Below, in pieces: positions 35,711 through 44,825 of a DNA stretch of 64,000 nt (the first letter of the stretch is position 1; each line of letters begins with the position of its first letter). The notes beneath the pieces were generated by a model. That model saw nothing but the letters and a program-made list of their open reading frames with translations. It made no database searches and had not been told where the DNA came from. Source of the DNA: Chitinispirillum alkaliphilum. Its GTDB lineage: Bacteria; Fibrobacterota; Chitinivibrionia; Chitinivibrionales; Chitinispirillaceae. The stretch spans positions 62,001-126,000 of the forward strand of contig LDWW01000007.1 in NCBI GenBank assembly GCA_001045525.1, in the 5' to 3' direction. The position numbers were made by a program, and so were the translations under genes.

Positions 35711-36124
35711 TTGCTAAAAAGGGAAATTATCTTCTTAATTGATATTTCCCACTTTTGGTGCCAGGGGAGGTGCCTCAGTCTGGAGACACAAAGCTACAAT
35801 TTATTTCTGAGATTAAAAAAAAAATCAGACATATCAAATCTGTTTAAAACCGGGTATAGATACAAATGTCCCGGTTTTATTATTATCTATAAAAAAAACA
35901 GTTTGGATTATGACAGATTTGGTGTCGTTGTATCCAGAAGATTAGGAAACGCAGTTAAACGAAATAAAAACAAGAGAATTTTCAGAGAAATATTTCGTAC
36001 TCATAAAACAGATATACCTCCCTTTTTTGATATCCTCATAAAGCCAAATATAGATTCATTGTCAGTAAAAAGAGAAAGTTTAATAAGTTGTTTTAAAGAA
36101 TGGCAGAAAAAAGTAAAAAGCTAA
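35711..36124 (+). CDS. rnpA: ribonuclease P protein component
   Basis: The protein partner of RNase P RNA in tRNA 5' maturation. The family core starts at LRLKKKSDISNLFKTGYRYKCPGFIIIY. The RNA-binding RNR-like motif reads SRRLGNAVKRNKNKRIFREIFR. The true start is unsettled. The frame is open from a TTG one base after the rpmH stop (137 residues), yet the homologous part begins about 32 residues later and no ATG lies near. GGGGAGG at 35764-35770 is nine bases ahead of an in-frame CTG at 35780, which would give about 114 residues, the usual size. The extra leader CQGRCLSLETQ is not known from RnpA. Confidence 0.9.
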   Translation: MLKREIIFLIDISHFWCQGRCLSLETQSYNLFLRLKKKSDISNLFKTGYRYKCPGFIIIYKKNSLDYDRFGVVVSRRLGNAVKRNKNKRIFREIFRTHKTDIPPFFDILIKPNIDSLSVKRESLISCFKEWQKKVKS

Positions 36125-36366
36125 TAGCAGATTGTGTCTACTTTCTGATACAATTGATGAAAAATATTTTTTTAATGGGGAAAAATTCCTGTCGTTTTTC
36201 TCCCTCTTGTTCGAAATATGCTCAGGAAGCAATAAAAGAAGTACCGTTTTACATAGCTATACCCAAAATTATATGGAGAGTATTAAGGTGTAACCCTTTC
36301 ACAAAAGGGGGGTACGATCCGGTGATAAAAGAAAATTACACAATGAAAGGTGCAGGAAGTGAATAA
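36100..36366 (+). CDS. yidD: membrane protein insertion efficiency factor
   Basis: An 88-residue YidD (DUF37) protein assisting YidC-dependent insertion. Signature cysteines and serines appear in NSCRFSPSCSKYAQEAI, followed by WRVLRCNPFTKGGYDPV. It overlaps the end of rnpA by 25 bases and the start of yidC by a few bases, so translation is probably coupled. Confidence 0.95.
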   Translation: MAEKSKKLIADCVYFLIQLMKNIFLMGKNSCRFSPSCSKYAQEAIKEVPFYIAIPKIIWRVLRCNPFTKGGYDPVIKENYTMKGAGSE

Positions 36367-38140
36367 AAATACATTGCTGGCATTTGTTCTGATAATGTTA
36401 ACAGTACTGTTTTTCAATTCTGAAATATGGAATAGGTTCTATCACGAAAGAATTATGAACCAGCCGTATGTTGTTGAAAACACAGAAGAAAAAGAGAACG
36501 CCCAACAAAGTGTAAAGGGCGAAAGAGAAGTATCAGAAAATGCTGTTAAAACAGAAAAAGTAACTGAAGAAAGTAAGGCTCAAACTGAACCAGAAGAAGT
36601 ACAGTTTGAAAAAGATACCATTGTTGTTGAAACCGACAGATTTATTGCTACTATCAGCAGTGAGGGTGGAAGGATAATTTCTCTGTTGATGAAAGAATAT
36701 ACTCAGGACGGGGAGATGATTGAAATAGTTCCTGAAGATGGTGTTGGCGGAGCTCAGCTCTCCATTAACAACAAAAGCTATAATGAAACCATTTTCAATA
36801 TAGTAGATGAGCAGGAAAGTTATGTGTTTGTTGGTGAGGATCCATATGTACTGGTCATGGAAACAACACAGGATGGTGAAGCTATAAGAAAAATATTTAC
36901 CTTCAGTAACGAATCGTACAAAATAGGGTATGATGTAGAAGGGGATAATTTAAGTGGGAGCAAAGTAGGTATTGGATGGTTGGGTGGAATTAATGAACCC
37001 GAAGCATCAAATGGTGGAATTGGTGCGCCTGCTGAACAGAGACGGGTTCATTACTACAACGGAAACACTGTTCAACACATGAGAATGAGCAGAGAGGGAA
37101 CCGAGGAATCATCTGGTCGTTACAAATGGATTGGAACCACCTCTAAATACTTTTTCATAAACTTAATATCTGACAGTGTTCGTGATATGGATGTAACGAT
37201 CAATGCATTCGAAACAGAAAGAAGAGATGCAAACAATAATAAAATTGAAGAGATAAACTATTCTCTGAAATTAAACACTTTTGCAGAATCCAACAGATTA
37301 AGCAATTTTATATATGCAGGGCCTACCGATTATCGGGAACTGAGAAGTCATGAATCAAATTATGAAAAGGTTCTGTTTCCTGTCTTAGGATGGACTCGCC
37401 ACATTTTATGGGCGGATTCATGGTTCCCACCATTAGCGGAATTTGTTCTTAGAGTTTTACTTTTTCTGCAGGGTATTGTGAAAGACTACGGTATTGCAAT
37501 ATTGATACTCACACTTCTCATGAGATTGGCAACCTATCCATTAACTCATAGCAGTACAAAGTCCATGAACAGAATGAGGGAGGTGCAACCCAAAATAAAT
37601 GCACTGAGACAGAAATACAAAAGCAATCCGCAGAAAATGAACACAGAACTTATGGCTTTGTATAAAGCAGAAGGTATAAACCCTCTAAACCCCGGGTGCC
37701 TTCCAATGTTTCTTCAGATGCCGATATTTATATCTCTGTTTGTAGTGTTAAGGAAAGCGATTGAACTGAGAGGGGCGGGCACTGTATTATTTCCATGGAT
37801 TAGTGATTTATCTCAACCTGAAACATTAATAAGCTTACCATTCTCTTTACCAGTTTATGGGGCAAGCATAGCTCTGTTACCAATCCTTATGGGAGTATTA
37901 ACCTATTTTCAGAATAAAATGACCATAAAAGATCCAAATCAAAAAATGATGATCTACATAATGCCAATATTTATGCTTGTTTTATTCAATAACTTTCCTG
38001 CAGGGCTGGTGCTTTACTGGACGACTTCAAGCGGCTTACAGTTGCTTCAGCAGTTTATTACAAGAAGCAAAGGTAAATATGTTGCTAGTAGTGTGCCTGT
38101 AAAAACAAATAAAGACAAGCGCAAAACCGTTAAAAGATAA
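36359..38140 (+). CDS. yidC: membrane protein insertase YidC
   Basis: Inserts and folds inner-membrane proteins, alone or with SecYEG. About 593 residues in the Gram-negative layout: an N-terminal helix (LLAFVLIMLTVLFF), an acidic linker, a periplasmic beta-supersandwich domain about 80-330, and the conserved five-helix core from about 350, with YGIAILILTLLMRLATYPLTHSSTKSM, the cytoplasmic hairpin MREVQPKINALRQKYKSNPQKMN, and LFNNFPAGLVLYWTTS. The GTG giving VNKNTLLAF is favoured as start, with AAAGGTG upstream; a GTG three codons earlier is possible. It overlaps yidD slightly. Confidence 0.96.
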   Translation: MNKNTLLAFVLIMLTVLFFNSEIWNRFYHERIMNQPYVVENTEEKENAQQSVKGEREVSENAVKTEKVTEESKAQTEPEEVQFEKDTIVVETDRFIATISSEGGRIISLLMKEYTQDGEMIEIVPEDGVGGAQLSINNKSYNETIFNIVDEQESYVFVGEDPYVLVMETTQDGEAIRKIFTFSNESYKIGYDVEGDNLSGSKVGIGWLGGINEPEASNGGIGAPAEQRRVHYYNGNTVQHMRMSREGTEESSGRYKWIGTTSKYFFINLISDSVRDMDVTINAFETERRDANNNKIEEINYSLKLNTFAESNRLSNFIYAGPTDYRELRSHESNYEKVLFPVLGWTRHILWADSWFPPLAEFVLRVLLFLQGIVKDYGIAILILTLLMRLATYPLTHSSTKSMNRMREVQPKINALRQKYKSNPQKMNTELMALYKAEGINPLNPGCLPMFLQMPIFISLFVVLRKAIELRGAGTVLFPWISDLSQPETLISLPFSLPVYGASIALLPILMGVLTYFQNKMTIKDPNQKMMIYIMPIFMLVLFNNFPAGLVLYWTTSSGLQLLQQFITRSKGKYVASSVPVKTNKDKRKTVKR

Positions 38141-38154
38141 TTTAAACTATGATG

Positions 38155-38195
38155 AACCGTCCGTGAACTTTGTGTTTTCGGGCGGTTATTTTTAT
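38155..38195 (+). terminator. hairpin with T-rich tail just ahead of mnmE
   Basis: AACCGTCCG (38155-38163) can pair with CGGGCGGTT (38179-38187) with one G-U pair, followed by ATTTTTAT. It lies between yidC and the mnmE start, so it is either a partial terminator reducing read-through or an attenuator. Confidence 0.5.
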
Positions 38196-39560
38196 ATGGA
38201 ACCAAAAGAAAATACAATCGTTGCATCAGCAACCCCTCCTGGAAAAGGGGCTTTGGCTGTTATTAGGCTTTCCGGAAGCAGAGCTAATACTATTGTAGCA
38301 GAAATTATTAAAGAGAAGGAAAAATTCAAACGAACAGAAGAGAGAAAAATAGCTCTGTATACAGTAATAGATAAAAATGGTGGGATAATAGATGAAGTAA
38401 TAGCAGTAAAATACATATCACCTGTATCTTTTACCGGAGAAGATATGGTAGAGATAACCTGCCACGGGAGCTCCCTTATTACAAAAACGATAATTGAACA
38501 AACATATAGATATGGAGCTCAAGCAGCTTCCCCGGGTGAATTTACAAGAAGAGCTTTTGATAACAAAAAAATAGATTTAATGAAAGCAGAAGCGATACAG
38601 GCTTTAATTGACTCAACTACTTCATTGCAATACGAAACAGCCAAAAGAGCTTACACAGGGAAAAGTAGAGAAAAAATTGAAGAGTATAAGAGTGAGATAA
38701 TAGAAATACTCAGTCAGATAGAGGCTGTGATAGAGTTTGGAGAAGAAGATGATATACACGATTCAAATACAGAAATTACATCGATACTGGATAATCTTAA
38801 AAGAAGACTGGCTGAAGAATACTCAAGGGCAACCAGAATAAAGCAATTTGAAAACGGACTATCAGTTTTGCTCGCAGGGCCGGTTAATGCAGGGAAATCC
38901 AGTCTTTTTAACAAAATACTCGGATATGAGAGATCAATCGTTCATAATTCTGCTGGAACAACAAGAGATAGTGTATCAGAGAGTGTTAATATAAATGGGC
39001 AGAAAATACGAATCACAGACAGTGCCGGTTTAAGGGAAACTGAAAACGAAATAGAAAACATGGGCATTGAGATAACCAGGAAAGAAATAAAAGAAGCCCA
39101 TCTAGTAATATGGGTAACATCTGCAGAAGAGCCTTTTGAAAATCAAGAATTAAATATGATAGAAAACCTGGGAAAAAATTGTGTTTCAGTAATAAATAAA
39201 ATTGAGAACGGGGATAAATATAAAAAGAGAGATCAATTGGAAAAGATGGGTGTTGAATATATAACTCTCAGTGTAAAAGAAAATATAAACACAGATGGGA
39301 TGATAAAAAAGATACAACACTCCATAAATGAGATAATTAATAACGTTCAATTACCAGATATTATTTCAAACGAGCGACATCAAAAGATAGTAGAAAGAAT
39401 AATAGAGAATTTATCTCTGGCCAAAGAGAATATATGCAGGGAAGAGATTGCAGCATTCTATGTAAGAAAAAACCTTGAAACCATAGAAGAGATCTGTGGT
39501 TATACGACATCAGAGGAAGTGTTAAACAATATTTTTTCCAATTTTTGTATAGGGAAGTAA
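38196..39560 (+). CDS. mnmE: tRNA uridine-5-carboxymethylaminomethyl modification GTPase
   Basis: Works with MnmG to modify the wobble uridine of several tRNAs. It has about 454 residues: an N-terminal tetrahydrofolate-binding domain (IVASATPPGKGALAVIRLSGS, VEITCHGS, PGEFTRRAFDNKKIDLMKAEA), a G domain inserted in a helical domain (GPVNAGKSSLFN, DSAGLRET, INKIEN), and the C-terminal catalytic CIGK. The ATG at MEPKENTIVA is preferred over an ATG 11 codons upstream that lies within the preceding hairpin. The gene ends right at a parS-type site. Confidence 0.95.
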   Translation: MEPKENTIVASATPPGKGALAVIRLSGSRANTIVAEIIKEKEKFKRTEERKIALYTVIDKNGGIIDEVIAVKYISPVSFTGEDMVEITCHGSSLITKTIIEQTYRYGAQAASPGEFTRRAFDNKKIDLMKAEAIQALIDSTTSLQYETAKRAYTGKSREKIEEYKSEIIEILSQIEAVIEFGEEDDIHDSNTEITSILDNLKRRLAEEYSRATRIKQFENGLSVLLAGPVNAGKSSLFNKILGYERSIVHNSAGTTRDSVSESVNINGQKIRITDSAGLRETENEIENMGIEITRKEIKEAHLVIWVTSAEEPFENQELNMIENLGKNCVSVINKIENGDKYKKRDQLEKMGVEYITLSVKENINTDGMIKKIQHSINEIINNVQLPDIISNERHQKIVERIIENLSLAKENICREEIAAFYVRKNLETIEEICGYTTSEEVLNNIFSNFCIGK

Positions 39561-39576
39561 TGTTTCACGTGAAACA
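39561..39576. promoter_or_regulatory. parS: parS centromere site 1
   Basis: The sequence TGTTTCACGTGAAACA is a perfect palindrome and equals the conserved bacterial parS consensus bound by ParB. It fills the gap between mnmE and mnmG, directly ahead of the mnmG start. Confidence 0.93.
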
Positions 39577-39579
39577 ATT

Positions 39580-41469
39580 ATGGCTATGAAAACAGATATT
39601 TTAGTAGTGGGTGGGGGACATGCAGGGATAGAGGCTGCTCATATTGCTGCCCGGAAAGGGTTGGAGGTTGTCTTGGTTACAAGTCACCTTGACCTTATAG
39701 GGCAGATGTCTTGTAATCCAGCCATTGGTGGTATAGCAAAAGGGAATATAGTAAGAGAAATTGACGCACTCGGTGGTCTGATGGGGAAGATTATCGATGA
39801 ATCTGGGATTCATTTTAGGATGCTGAACCAGAGTAAGGGTGCAGCTGTTTGGGGAAACAGGGCTCAGGCGGATAAAAACACCTATCGGAAAATAGCCAGG
39901 GAGGAATTGGAAAAATGTGATAATATATCCCTCTTTCAGGGGATGGTTGTAGAAATTATCTGTAAAAATGGTAAAGTAGAAGCTGTCAGAACAGATACAA
40001 ACCAAATTATTACCACTAAAGCGATTGTACTTGCAACTGGAACTTTTCTTAATGGTGTTGTTCATATTGGTTTAAATTCCTATCAGGCTGGACGAACTGG
40101 GGAACCACCTTCTTTAGGGTTAACCGAATCACTTGGTGGTTATGGGATTGAGACAGGGAGATTAAAAACCGGGACTTCTCCCCGAATAGATGGAAGAAGT
40201 GTGGATTTCTCAAAACTCGATCTTCAGGAAGGGGATAAAAACCCATGGCCCTTTTCATTTTTTACCAAAAGAACTCTTTTGAACAAGGTTTTTTGTTTTC
40301 AGGGCAAAACAAACAATGATACCCATAGTATAATAAACGAGAATCTGGATAAATCACCTCTGTACAGGGGCAAAATAACCAGTGTTGGTCCAAGATACTG
40401 CCCTTCGATAGAAGATAAAGTGATGAGGTTTGGAGATAGGAATGGGCATACATTATTTTTAGAACCAGAAAGTCTTGAGAATAAAGAGTTTTATCTCAAT
40501 GGTCTTTCCACTTCTATGCCTTTCGATATTCAGGAAAGAATGGTCAGAAGTATCAAAGGTTTAGAAAAGGCCAAAATTATTCGACCAGGTTATGGTATCG
40601 AATACGATTATTTTCAGCCTCTTCAACTTAAACCAACTCTCGAATCAAAAATAGTGGGCAACCTCTATTTTGCAGGTCAGATAAATGGAACATCCGGCTA
40701 TGAAGAAGCCGCCTGTCAGGGTTTGATAGCAGGAATGAACGCTGCCCTTAGTATTTTGCAGGAAGGGGAAATGATTCTTGGACGAGAAACTTCCTACACA
40801 GGTGTTTTGATAGATGATCTGATAATGAGAGGGACAGAAGAGCCATACCGAATGTTTACTTCAAGAGCTGAATACCGGCTTCTTCTCAGGCAGGATAATT
40901 GTGATGAACGACTCATGCCTATTTCTTTTGAAAAAGGATTTATAGACAAAGATACGTATGAAGAGAGATTGAGGCACTGGGATAGGAAAAAAGAAACTAT
41001 TGAGTGGCTGGGCAGTGTAAAAATTAATCCTGCAGATTGTTATGAAACAACCGGTCGGGAGTTAAAAAATAGGGTAAAAGCGATTGATCTTCTTAGAAGG
41101 CCGGAGTTTTCATTAAAAGAAGTCCTGGAATGTGTTGAAAAACAGGAAGAAAGATCTGCAGAGAATAGGGAATTAACAGAGATTTTAATAGCAAACCGTT
41201 ATTTGTTCCTTGGTGTGGAATCAGATATAAAATACAAAGGGTTTGTTCAAAAACAGCTAAATGAAGTAGAGAAAATAAGAAGGTTGGAAAAAACGGTGAT
41301 ACCGGAGGATATTGATTATAAAGATATACCCGGGTTGCTGATAGAATCGAGAACTAAAATGGATAAGGTTAGACCACGTTCATTGGGTCAGGCCTCAAGA
41401 ATTCCGGGTGTAACACCAGCGGATATATCTATTTTGGCTTTGTATTTATCTAAAGAAAAAATAAAATAG
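39580..41469 (+). CDS. mnmG: tRNA uridine-5-carboxymethylaminomethyl modification enzyme MnmG
   Basis: The FAD-dependent partner of MnmE. Its 629 residues open with the dinucleotide motif VVGGGHAGIEAAHIAAR, followed by SCNPAIGGIAKGNIVREIDALGG and the GTFLNGVVHIG and TGTSPRIDG segments. A helical C-terminal tRNA-binding domain ends with RPRSLGQASRIPGVTPADISIL. The length is as expected. The start codon follows a parS palindrome by three bases and no ribosome site is visible, so ParB binding could overlap its translation signal. Confidence 0.96.
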   Translation: MAMKTDILVVGGGHAGIEAAHIAARKGLEVVLVTSHLDLIGQMSCNPAIGGIAKGNIVREIDALGGLMGKIIDESGIHFRMLNQSKGAAVWGNRAQADKNTYRKIAREELEKCDNISLFQGMVVEIICKNGKVEAVRTDTNQIITTKAIVLATGTFLNGVVHIGLNSYQAGRTGEPPSLGLTESLGGYGIETGRLKTGTSPRIDGRSVDFSKLDLQEGDKNPWPFSFFTKRTLLNKVFCFQGKTNNDTHSIINENLDKSPLYRGKITSVGPRYCPSIEDKVMRFGDRNGHTLFLEPESLENKEFYLNGLSTSMPFDIQERMVRSIKGLEKAKIIRPGYGIEYDYFQPLQLKPTLESKIVGNLYFAGQINGTSGYEEAACQGLIAGMNAALSILQEGEMILGRETSYTGVLIDDLIMRGTEEPYRMFTSRAEYRLLLRQDNCDERLMPISFEKGFIDKDTYEERLRHWDRKKETIEWLGSVKINPADCYETTGRELKNRVKAIDLLRRPEFSLKEVLECVEKQEERSAENRELTEILIANRYLFLGVESDIKYKGFVQKQLNEVEKIRRLEKTVIPEDIDYKDIPGLLIESRTKMDKVRPRSLGQASRIPGVTPADISILALYLSKEKIK

Positions 41470-41471
41470 AT

Positions 41472-41487
41472 CGTTTCACGTGAAACA
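41472..41487. promoter_or_regulatory. parS: parS centromere site 2
   Basis: CGTTTCACGTGAAACA contains the same 14-base palindrome GTTTCACGTGAAAC as site 1 (41473-41486), in the short gap between mnmG and rsmG, about 1.9 kb from site 1. Confidence 0.92.
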
Positions 41488-41501
41488 ATAGGATTGTGTC
41501 T

Positions 41502-42203
41502 ATGGATGCTGTATTAAAACCGTTTCTTGAGCGGGCTAAAAAAGCCTATGAATTGAAAGAGTTGGAACGTTTGGGGCTGACTCCGGAACTTGAGCAGAGA
41601 GAGCAGATATTGGAATATATTTGTTTGCTCTTAAAATGGAATGACGATGCAGGATTGGTTTCCAAAAATGATGAAGAATCATTATTTTTGAGACATTTCT
41701 GTGATTCGCTTCAGCCGTTGCTTCTTTTTGGTTTTAAAAAGAATGCACTTGTTTTGGATATAGGTTCAGGTGGAGGATTTCCCTCAATTCCTATCAGGAT
41801 TTTCAGACCAGATCTCTCTTTTGTGCTTGCTGAGTCAAACAGAAAGAAGGCTTCCTTTCTAAATGAAGTGAAAAAGAGTCTCGAACTGGATAATCTGGAA
41901 GTGTTCAATGGTAAAGTGGAAAGGTATAACACTGAAGAGAAAAAATTTGATTATGTGATAAGCAGAGGATTCGGATCACTTCAAAAATTCTCTCAGCTGG
42001 CAAAACCAATGGTTAAACCAGACGGACATATGTATACTTTCAAAACAAAAAAATTCACTTCTGAATTGGATTTTATCACAAACAACAAAGAAACAGATGG
42101 AATTAAGATAAGAGAAATTGCAGAATATGATCTTGGCAATATTATCCTTGGTTTGAATCTGGTATCTCTGGAAATCTGTGATGTTGTGGAAAACCCGGCG
42201 TGA
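41502..42203 (+). CDS. rsmG: 16S rRNA (guanine527-N7)-methyltransferase
   Basis: Methylates G527 of 16S rRNA. It has about 233 residues, with a Rossmann methyltransferase fold: the SAM motif LVLDIGSGGGFPSIPIRI, the aspartate/glutamate-like LAESNRKKASFLNEV, and the conserved DYVISRGFGSL (family VxARAxxxL). The ATG is chosen because AGGA lies nine bases before it; a GTG two codons upstream is possible. It is the last of the rpmH-rsmG run. A spacer with a DnaA-box-like site follows before parA. Confidence 0.93.
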   Translation: MDAVLKPFLERAKKAYELKELERLGLTPELEQREQILEYICLLLKWNDDAGLVSKNDEESLFLRHFCDSLQPLLLFGFKKNALVLDIGSGGGFPSIPIRIFRPDLSFVLAESNRKKASFLNEVKKSLELDNLEVFNGKVERYNTEEKKFDYVISRGFGSLQKFSQLAKPMVKPDGHMYTFKTKKFTSELDFITNNKETDGIKIREIAEYDLGNIILGLNLVSLEICDVVENPA

Positions 42204-42307
42204 AAAGAAATATCACCACAATGATAAATGTTTGAAACAACAGTAAGACATTGAATTTTAATAGATTCACAACCTTTTTCAAGATATTAACATAGGTTGA
42301 TGAGGGT

Positions 42308-42316
42308 TGTGGATAA
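42308..42316 (-). promoter_or_regulatory. DnaA box upstream of parA
   Basis: TGTGGATAA, the reverse of the consensus TTATCCACA, 34 bases ahead of the parA start. It may let DnaA influence parAB transcription; single boxes also arise by chance. Confidence 0.5.
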
Positions 42317-42349
42317 CCTGTGAACAAATTGTAGTACAAAGGGGTTTCT

Positions 42350-43132
42350 GTGGGAAAGATCATCGCAGTTTGTAACCAAAAAGGTGGTGTGGGAAAAACC
42401 ACCACTTCCATTAATCTGGCAGCATGTCTTTCTGCTGCAGAGCGTAAAACCCTGATCATCGATATGGATCCACAGTCTAATGCTTCAACAGGATTGGGAA
42501 TTGAGAAAAACGAATTAGACTATTCCATGTATGATGTAATTACAAACAGGGAACATAATGGAAAAACTATCGGTATAGCAGATGTAAGGGTAAGTTGCCC
42601 TTATATGGATTATCTCGATATTGCACCCGCAAGTCCAGATCTGGCGGGTGCAGAAGTAGAACTCGTTAACTCGATGGCTCGGGAAAAGAGACTTTTATCT
42701 GCTATAAATGCGGTAAAAGAGGAGTACAGTTATGTGATTATCGATTCACCACCATCTTTAGGCATGTTAACAGTGAATGTTCTGACAGCGGCAGATTCTG
42801 TACTGATTCCTATACAGTGTGAATACTATGCATTGGAGGGGTTGGCAGAACTGCTTAATACTGTGCATTTGGTTCAGAAAAATCTCAACTCGAAACTTGT
42901 AATCGAGGGAGCTCTGCTTACCATGTATGACGGAAGATTAAACCTGTCTCGTCAGGTAGCAGAAGATGTACGCAGCTGCTTTTCGGGGAGGGTGTTTGAA
43001 GTGGTAATAAGCAGAAATGTGAAGCTTAGTGAAGCTCCATCATTTGCAAAACCAATAATTTTGTATGATATCATGTCCGCCGGTGCAGAAAACTACCTCA
43101 ACTTAGCTAAGGAAATTATGCAAAATGAATAA
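42350..43132 (+). CDS. parA: chromosome partitioning ATPase ParA (Soj)
   Basis: A 260-residue deviant-Walker ATPase that moves ParB-parS complexes over the nucleoid. The deviant Walker A is KGGVGKTTTSINLAA, then DMDPQSNASTGLG and the Walker B region YVIIDSPPSLGMLTVNVL. The start codon is GTG with AAAGGGG six bases upstream. The stop overlaps parB by eight bases. No N-terminal helix-turn-helix is present, as expected for chromosomal Soj-type proteins. Confidence 0.96.
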   Translation: MGKIIAVCNQKGGVGKTTTSINLAACLSAAERKTLIIDMDPQSNASTGLGIEKNELDYSMYDVITNREHNGKTIGIADVRVSCPYMDYLDIAPASPDLAGAEVELVNSMAREKRLLSAINAVKEEYSYVIIDSPPSLGMLTVNVLTAADSVLIPIQCEYYALEGLAELLNTVHLVQKNLNSKLVIEGALLTMYDGRLNLSRQVAEDVRSCFSGRVFEVVISRNVKLSEAPSFAKPIILYDIMSAGAENYLNLAKEIMQNE

Positions 43133-43985
43133 ACGCAAGGCTTTAGGCAGGGGACTATCAAATCTTATCCCAACTCAATCAGAAGAGAGCAGTGGTGAAA
43201 ATGAACTCCTTCAGGTAGATATAAGTGCTGTAGTACCAAATCCTTATCAACCTAGGATAGATTTTGATGATGAGGAGATTGAAAACTTAGCCATAAGTAT
43301 CGAAAATCAGGGTCTGCTTCAACCGGTAGTTCTGAGAAAATCGGGTGATAAGTATGAAATTATTTCTGGTGAAAGAAGATTCAGGGCATTTAAGCATCTG
43401 AAAAGGGAAAAATTACCCTGCATAATAAAGACAGATGTAACTGACAGAGAAATGCTTGAATTGGCTCTCGTTGAAAATATTCAGCGGGAAGAATTGAATG
43501 AAATTGAAAAAGCGATTAGTTATCAAAAGCTTATACTTGATTGCAATTATACTCATGAACAGCTTTCAAAGCAGATCGGGAAAAGCCGAACAGCCATTAC
43601 AAACAGCTTAAGACTCCTCAATCTTCCGGATATAATCCAGTCCATGGTACGGAAAAATGAGCTAAGCATGGGTCATGCAAGAGCTCTCCTTTCGATAGAA
43701 ACCTCCGATCTTCAGCTTCAACTGGCAGAAAAAGCGATACAGGAGCAGTTATCTGTAAGGGATGTTGAAAAAGCGATACAGAAACATAAAGAGGGGAAGA
43801 AAATCAAGCCTGCCGAAACAGAGCCTATGGATCCGGATCTTGCTAATTTGCTGGAAAAACTTCAGTACAAATTCGGAACATCCGTTAAACTTAAAAAGGG
43901 ATCTTCAGAGGATAAAGGAAAAGTGGAAATCGAATACTACAGCAAAGAAGATATGCTGAGAATATTTGATTTACTTAAAAATTAG
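43125..43985 (+). CDS. parB: chromosome partitioning protein ParB (Spo0J)
   Basis: A 286-residue centromere-binding CTPase. An N-terminal ALGRGLSNLIP segment likely contacts ParA. The CTP-binding domain shows ISGERRFRAFKHL and ELALVENIQREELNEIEKA. The helix-turn-helix is YTHEQLSKQIGKSRTAITNSLRLLNL, and a C-terminal dimerisation part follows. The two perfect parS-type palindromes upstream are its expected targets. Its 3' end lies five bases before the M23 peptidase gene, placing parAB in one unit with envelope-shape genes. Confidence 0.96.
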   Translation: MNKRKALGRGLSNLIPTQSEESSGENELLQVDISAVVPNPYQPRIDFDDEEIENLAISIENQGLLQPVVLRKSGDKYEIISGERRFRAFKHLKREKLPCIIKTDVTDREMLELALVENIQREELNEIEKAISYQKLILDCNYTHEQLSKQIGKSRTAITNSLRLLNLPDIIQSMVRKNELSMGHARALLSIETSDLQLQLAEKAIQEQLSVRDVEKAIQKHKEGKKIKPAETEPMDPDLANLLEKLQYKFGTSVKLKKGSSEDKGKVEIEYYSKEDMLRIFDLLKN

Positions 43986-43990
43986 CAGAG

Positions 43991-44812
43991 ATGAAAAAGA
44001 GAACAACAAAATATACAGTAATGTTTATCCCAAACGGGAACAGACAAACCTTTTCTCTTACCATTCACAGGTACTTGCTATATTCTCTTTTGACTTTTCT
44101 ATTTCTTTTTATGACTGGGCTTTTTATTCTGATAGTTAAAACCGGAGATGTAGCCATAAAGCTTCAACAGGTAGATAGGTTGAAACGGGAAAATCTCCAG
44201 CTCTCAGAAGATAACAAGAAACTTCAGATATCAAACAGACAGATTGCAAAAATCGAGACTATGACTGCTTATCTTCAGAGATTGTCCGTTTCGGAAGAAT
44301 TAGAAAAACTGAACCTGCTTTCCAACGGTCAGCAAGAGTTGGAAAAAAGAGGGAGCAAAATAACCCGAAGTGAAATGTTTCAGGATTTCAGACCACAAAC
44401 GATCAATGCTGAGCGGTATGCCAATGCTATACCAAATATTCTTCCGGTAGATGGATGGATAACGCGGGGATTCATAGATGAAGGGGAGGAAGGTAACGGA
44501 CATACTGGGATTGATTTTGCTGCTGCCAAAGGAGCAGAAATCAGGGCAACTGCTCCTGGTATTGTGAGTAAAATAGAGAATGACAGGTATTTTGGGCTTA
44601 TGATAACAGTACGACATGACTATGGTTTTGAAACCCGCTATGGCCACTGCTCTCAGATACTGGTGTCTTTGAGGGATAGAGTTAACAGAGGGCAAACGAT
44701 TGCCTATGTAGGGAATACCGGAAGATCTACTGCACCGCATCTTCATTATGAGGTGCTCAAGAATGGAAAATACGTAGACCCATCCAGTTACATTATAGGG
44801 CAAAATGAATAA
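43991..44812 (+). CDS. M23 metallopeptidase, membrane-anchored
   Basis: A 273-residue predicted peptidoglycan endopeptidase. One transmembrane helix (about residues 28-50, LLYSLLTFLFLFMTGLFILIV) is followed by a coiled coil (DRLKRENLQLSEDNKKLQISN) and a periplasmic LytM domain. Zinc-site motifs are intact: GHTGIDFAAAKG (His and Asp) and HLHYEV (catalytic and ligand histidines). An active LytM site suggests cross-link cutting. It overlaps the bactofilin open frame closely and follows parB by five bases. Similar M23-bactofilin pairs control cell shape in other bacteria. Confidence 0.9.
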   Translation: MKKRTTKYTVMFIPNGNRQTFSLTIHRYLLYSLLTFLFLFMTGLFILIVKTGDVAIKLQQVDRLKRENLQLSEDNKKLQISNRQIAKIETMTAYLQRLSVSEELEKLNLLSNGQQELEKRGSKITRSEMFQDFRPQTINAERYANAIPNILPVDGWITRGFIDEGEEGNGHTGIDFAAAKGAEIRATAPGIVSKIENDRYFGLMITVRHDYGFETRYGHCSQILVSLRDRVNRGQTIAYVGNTGRSTAPHLHYEVLKNGKYVDPSSYIIGQNE

Positions 44813-44825
44813 AAGGAGTAGAAGA

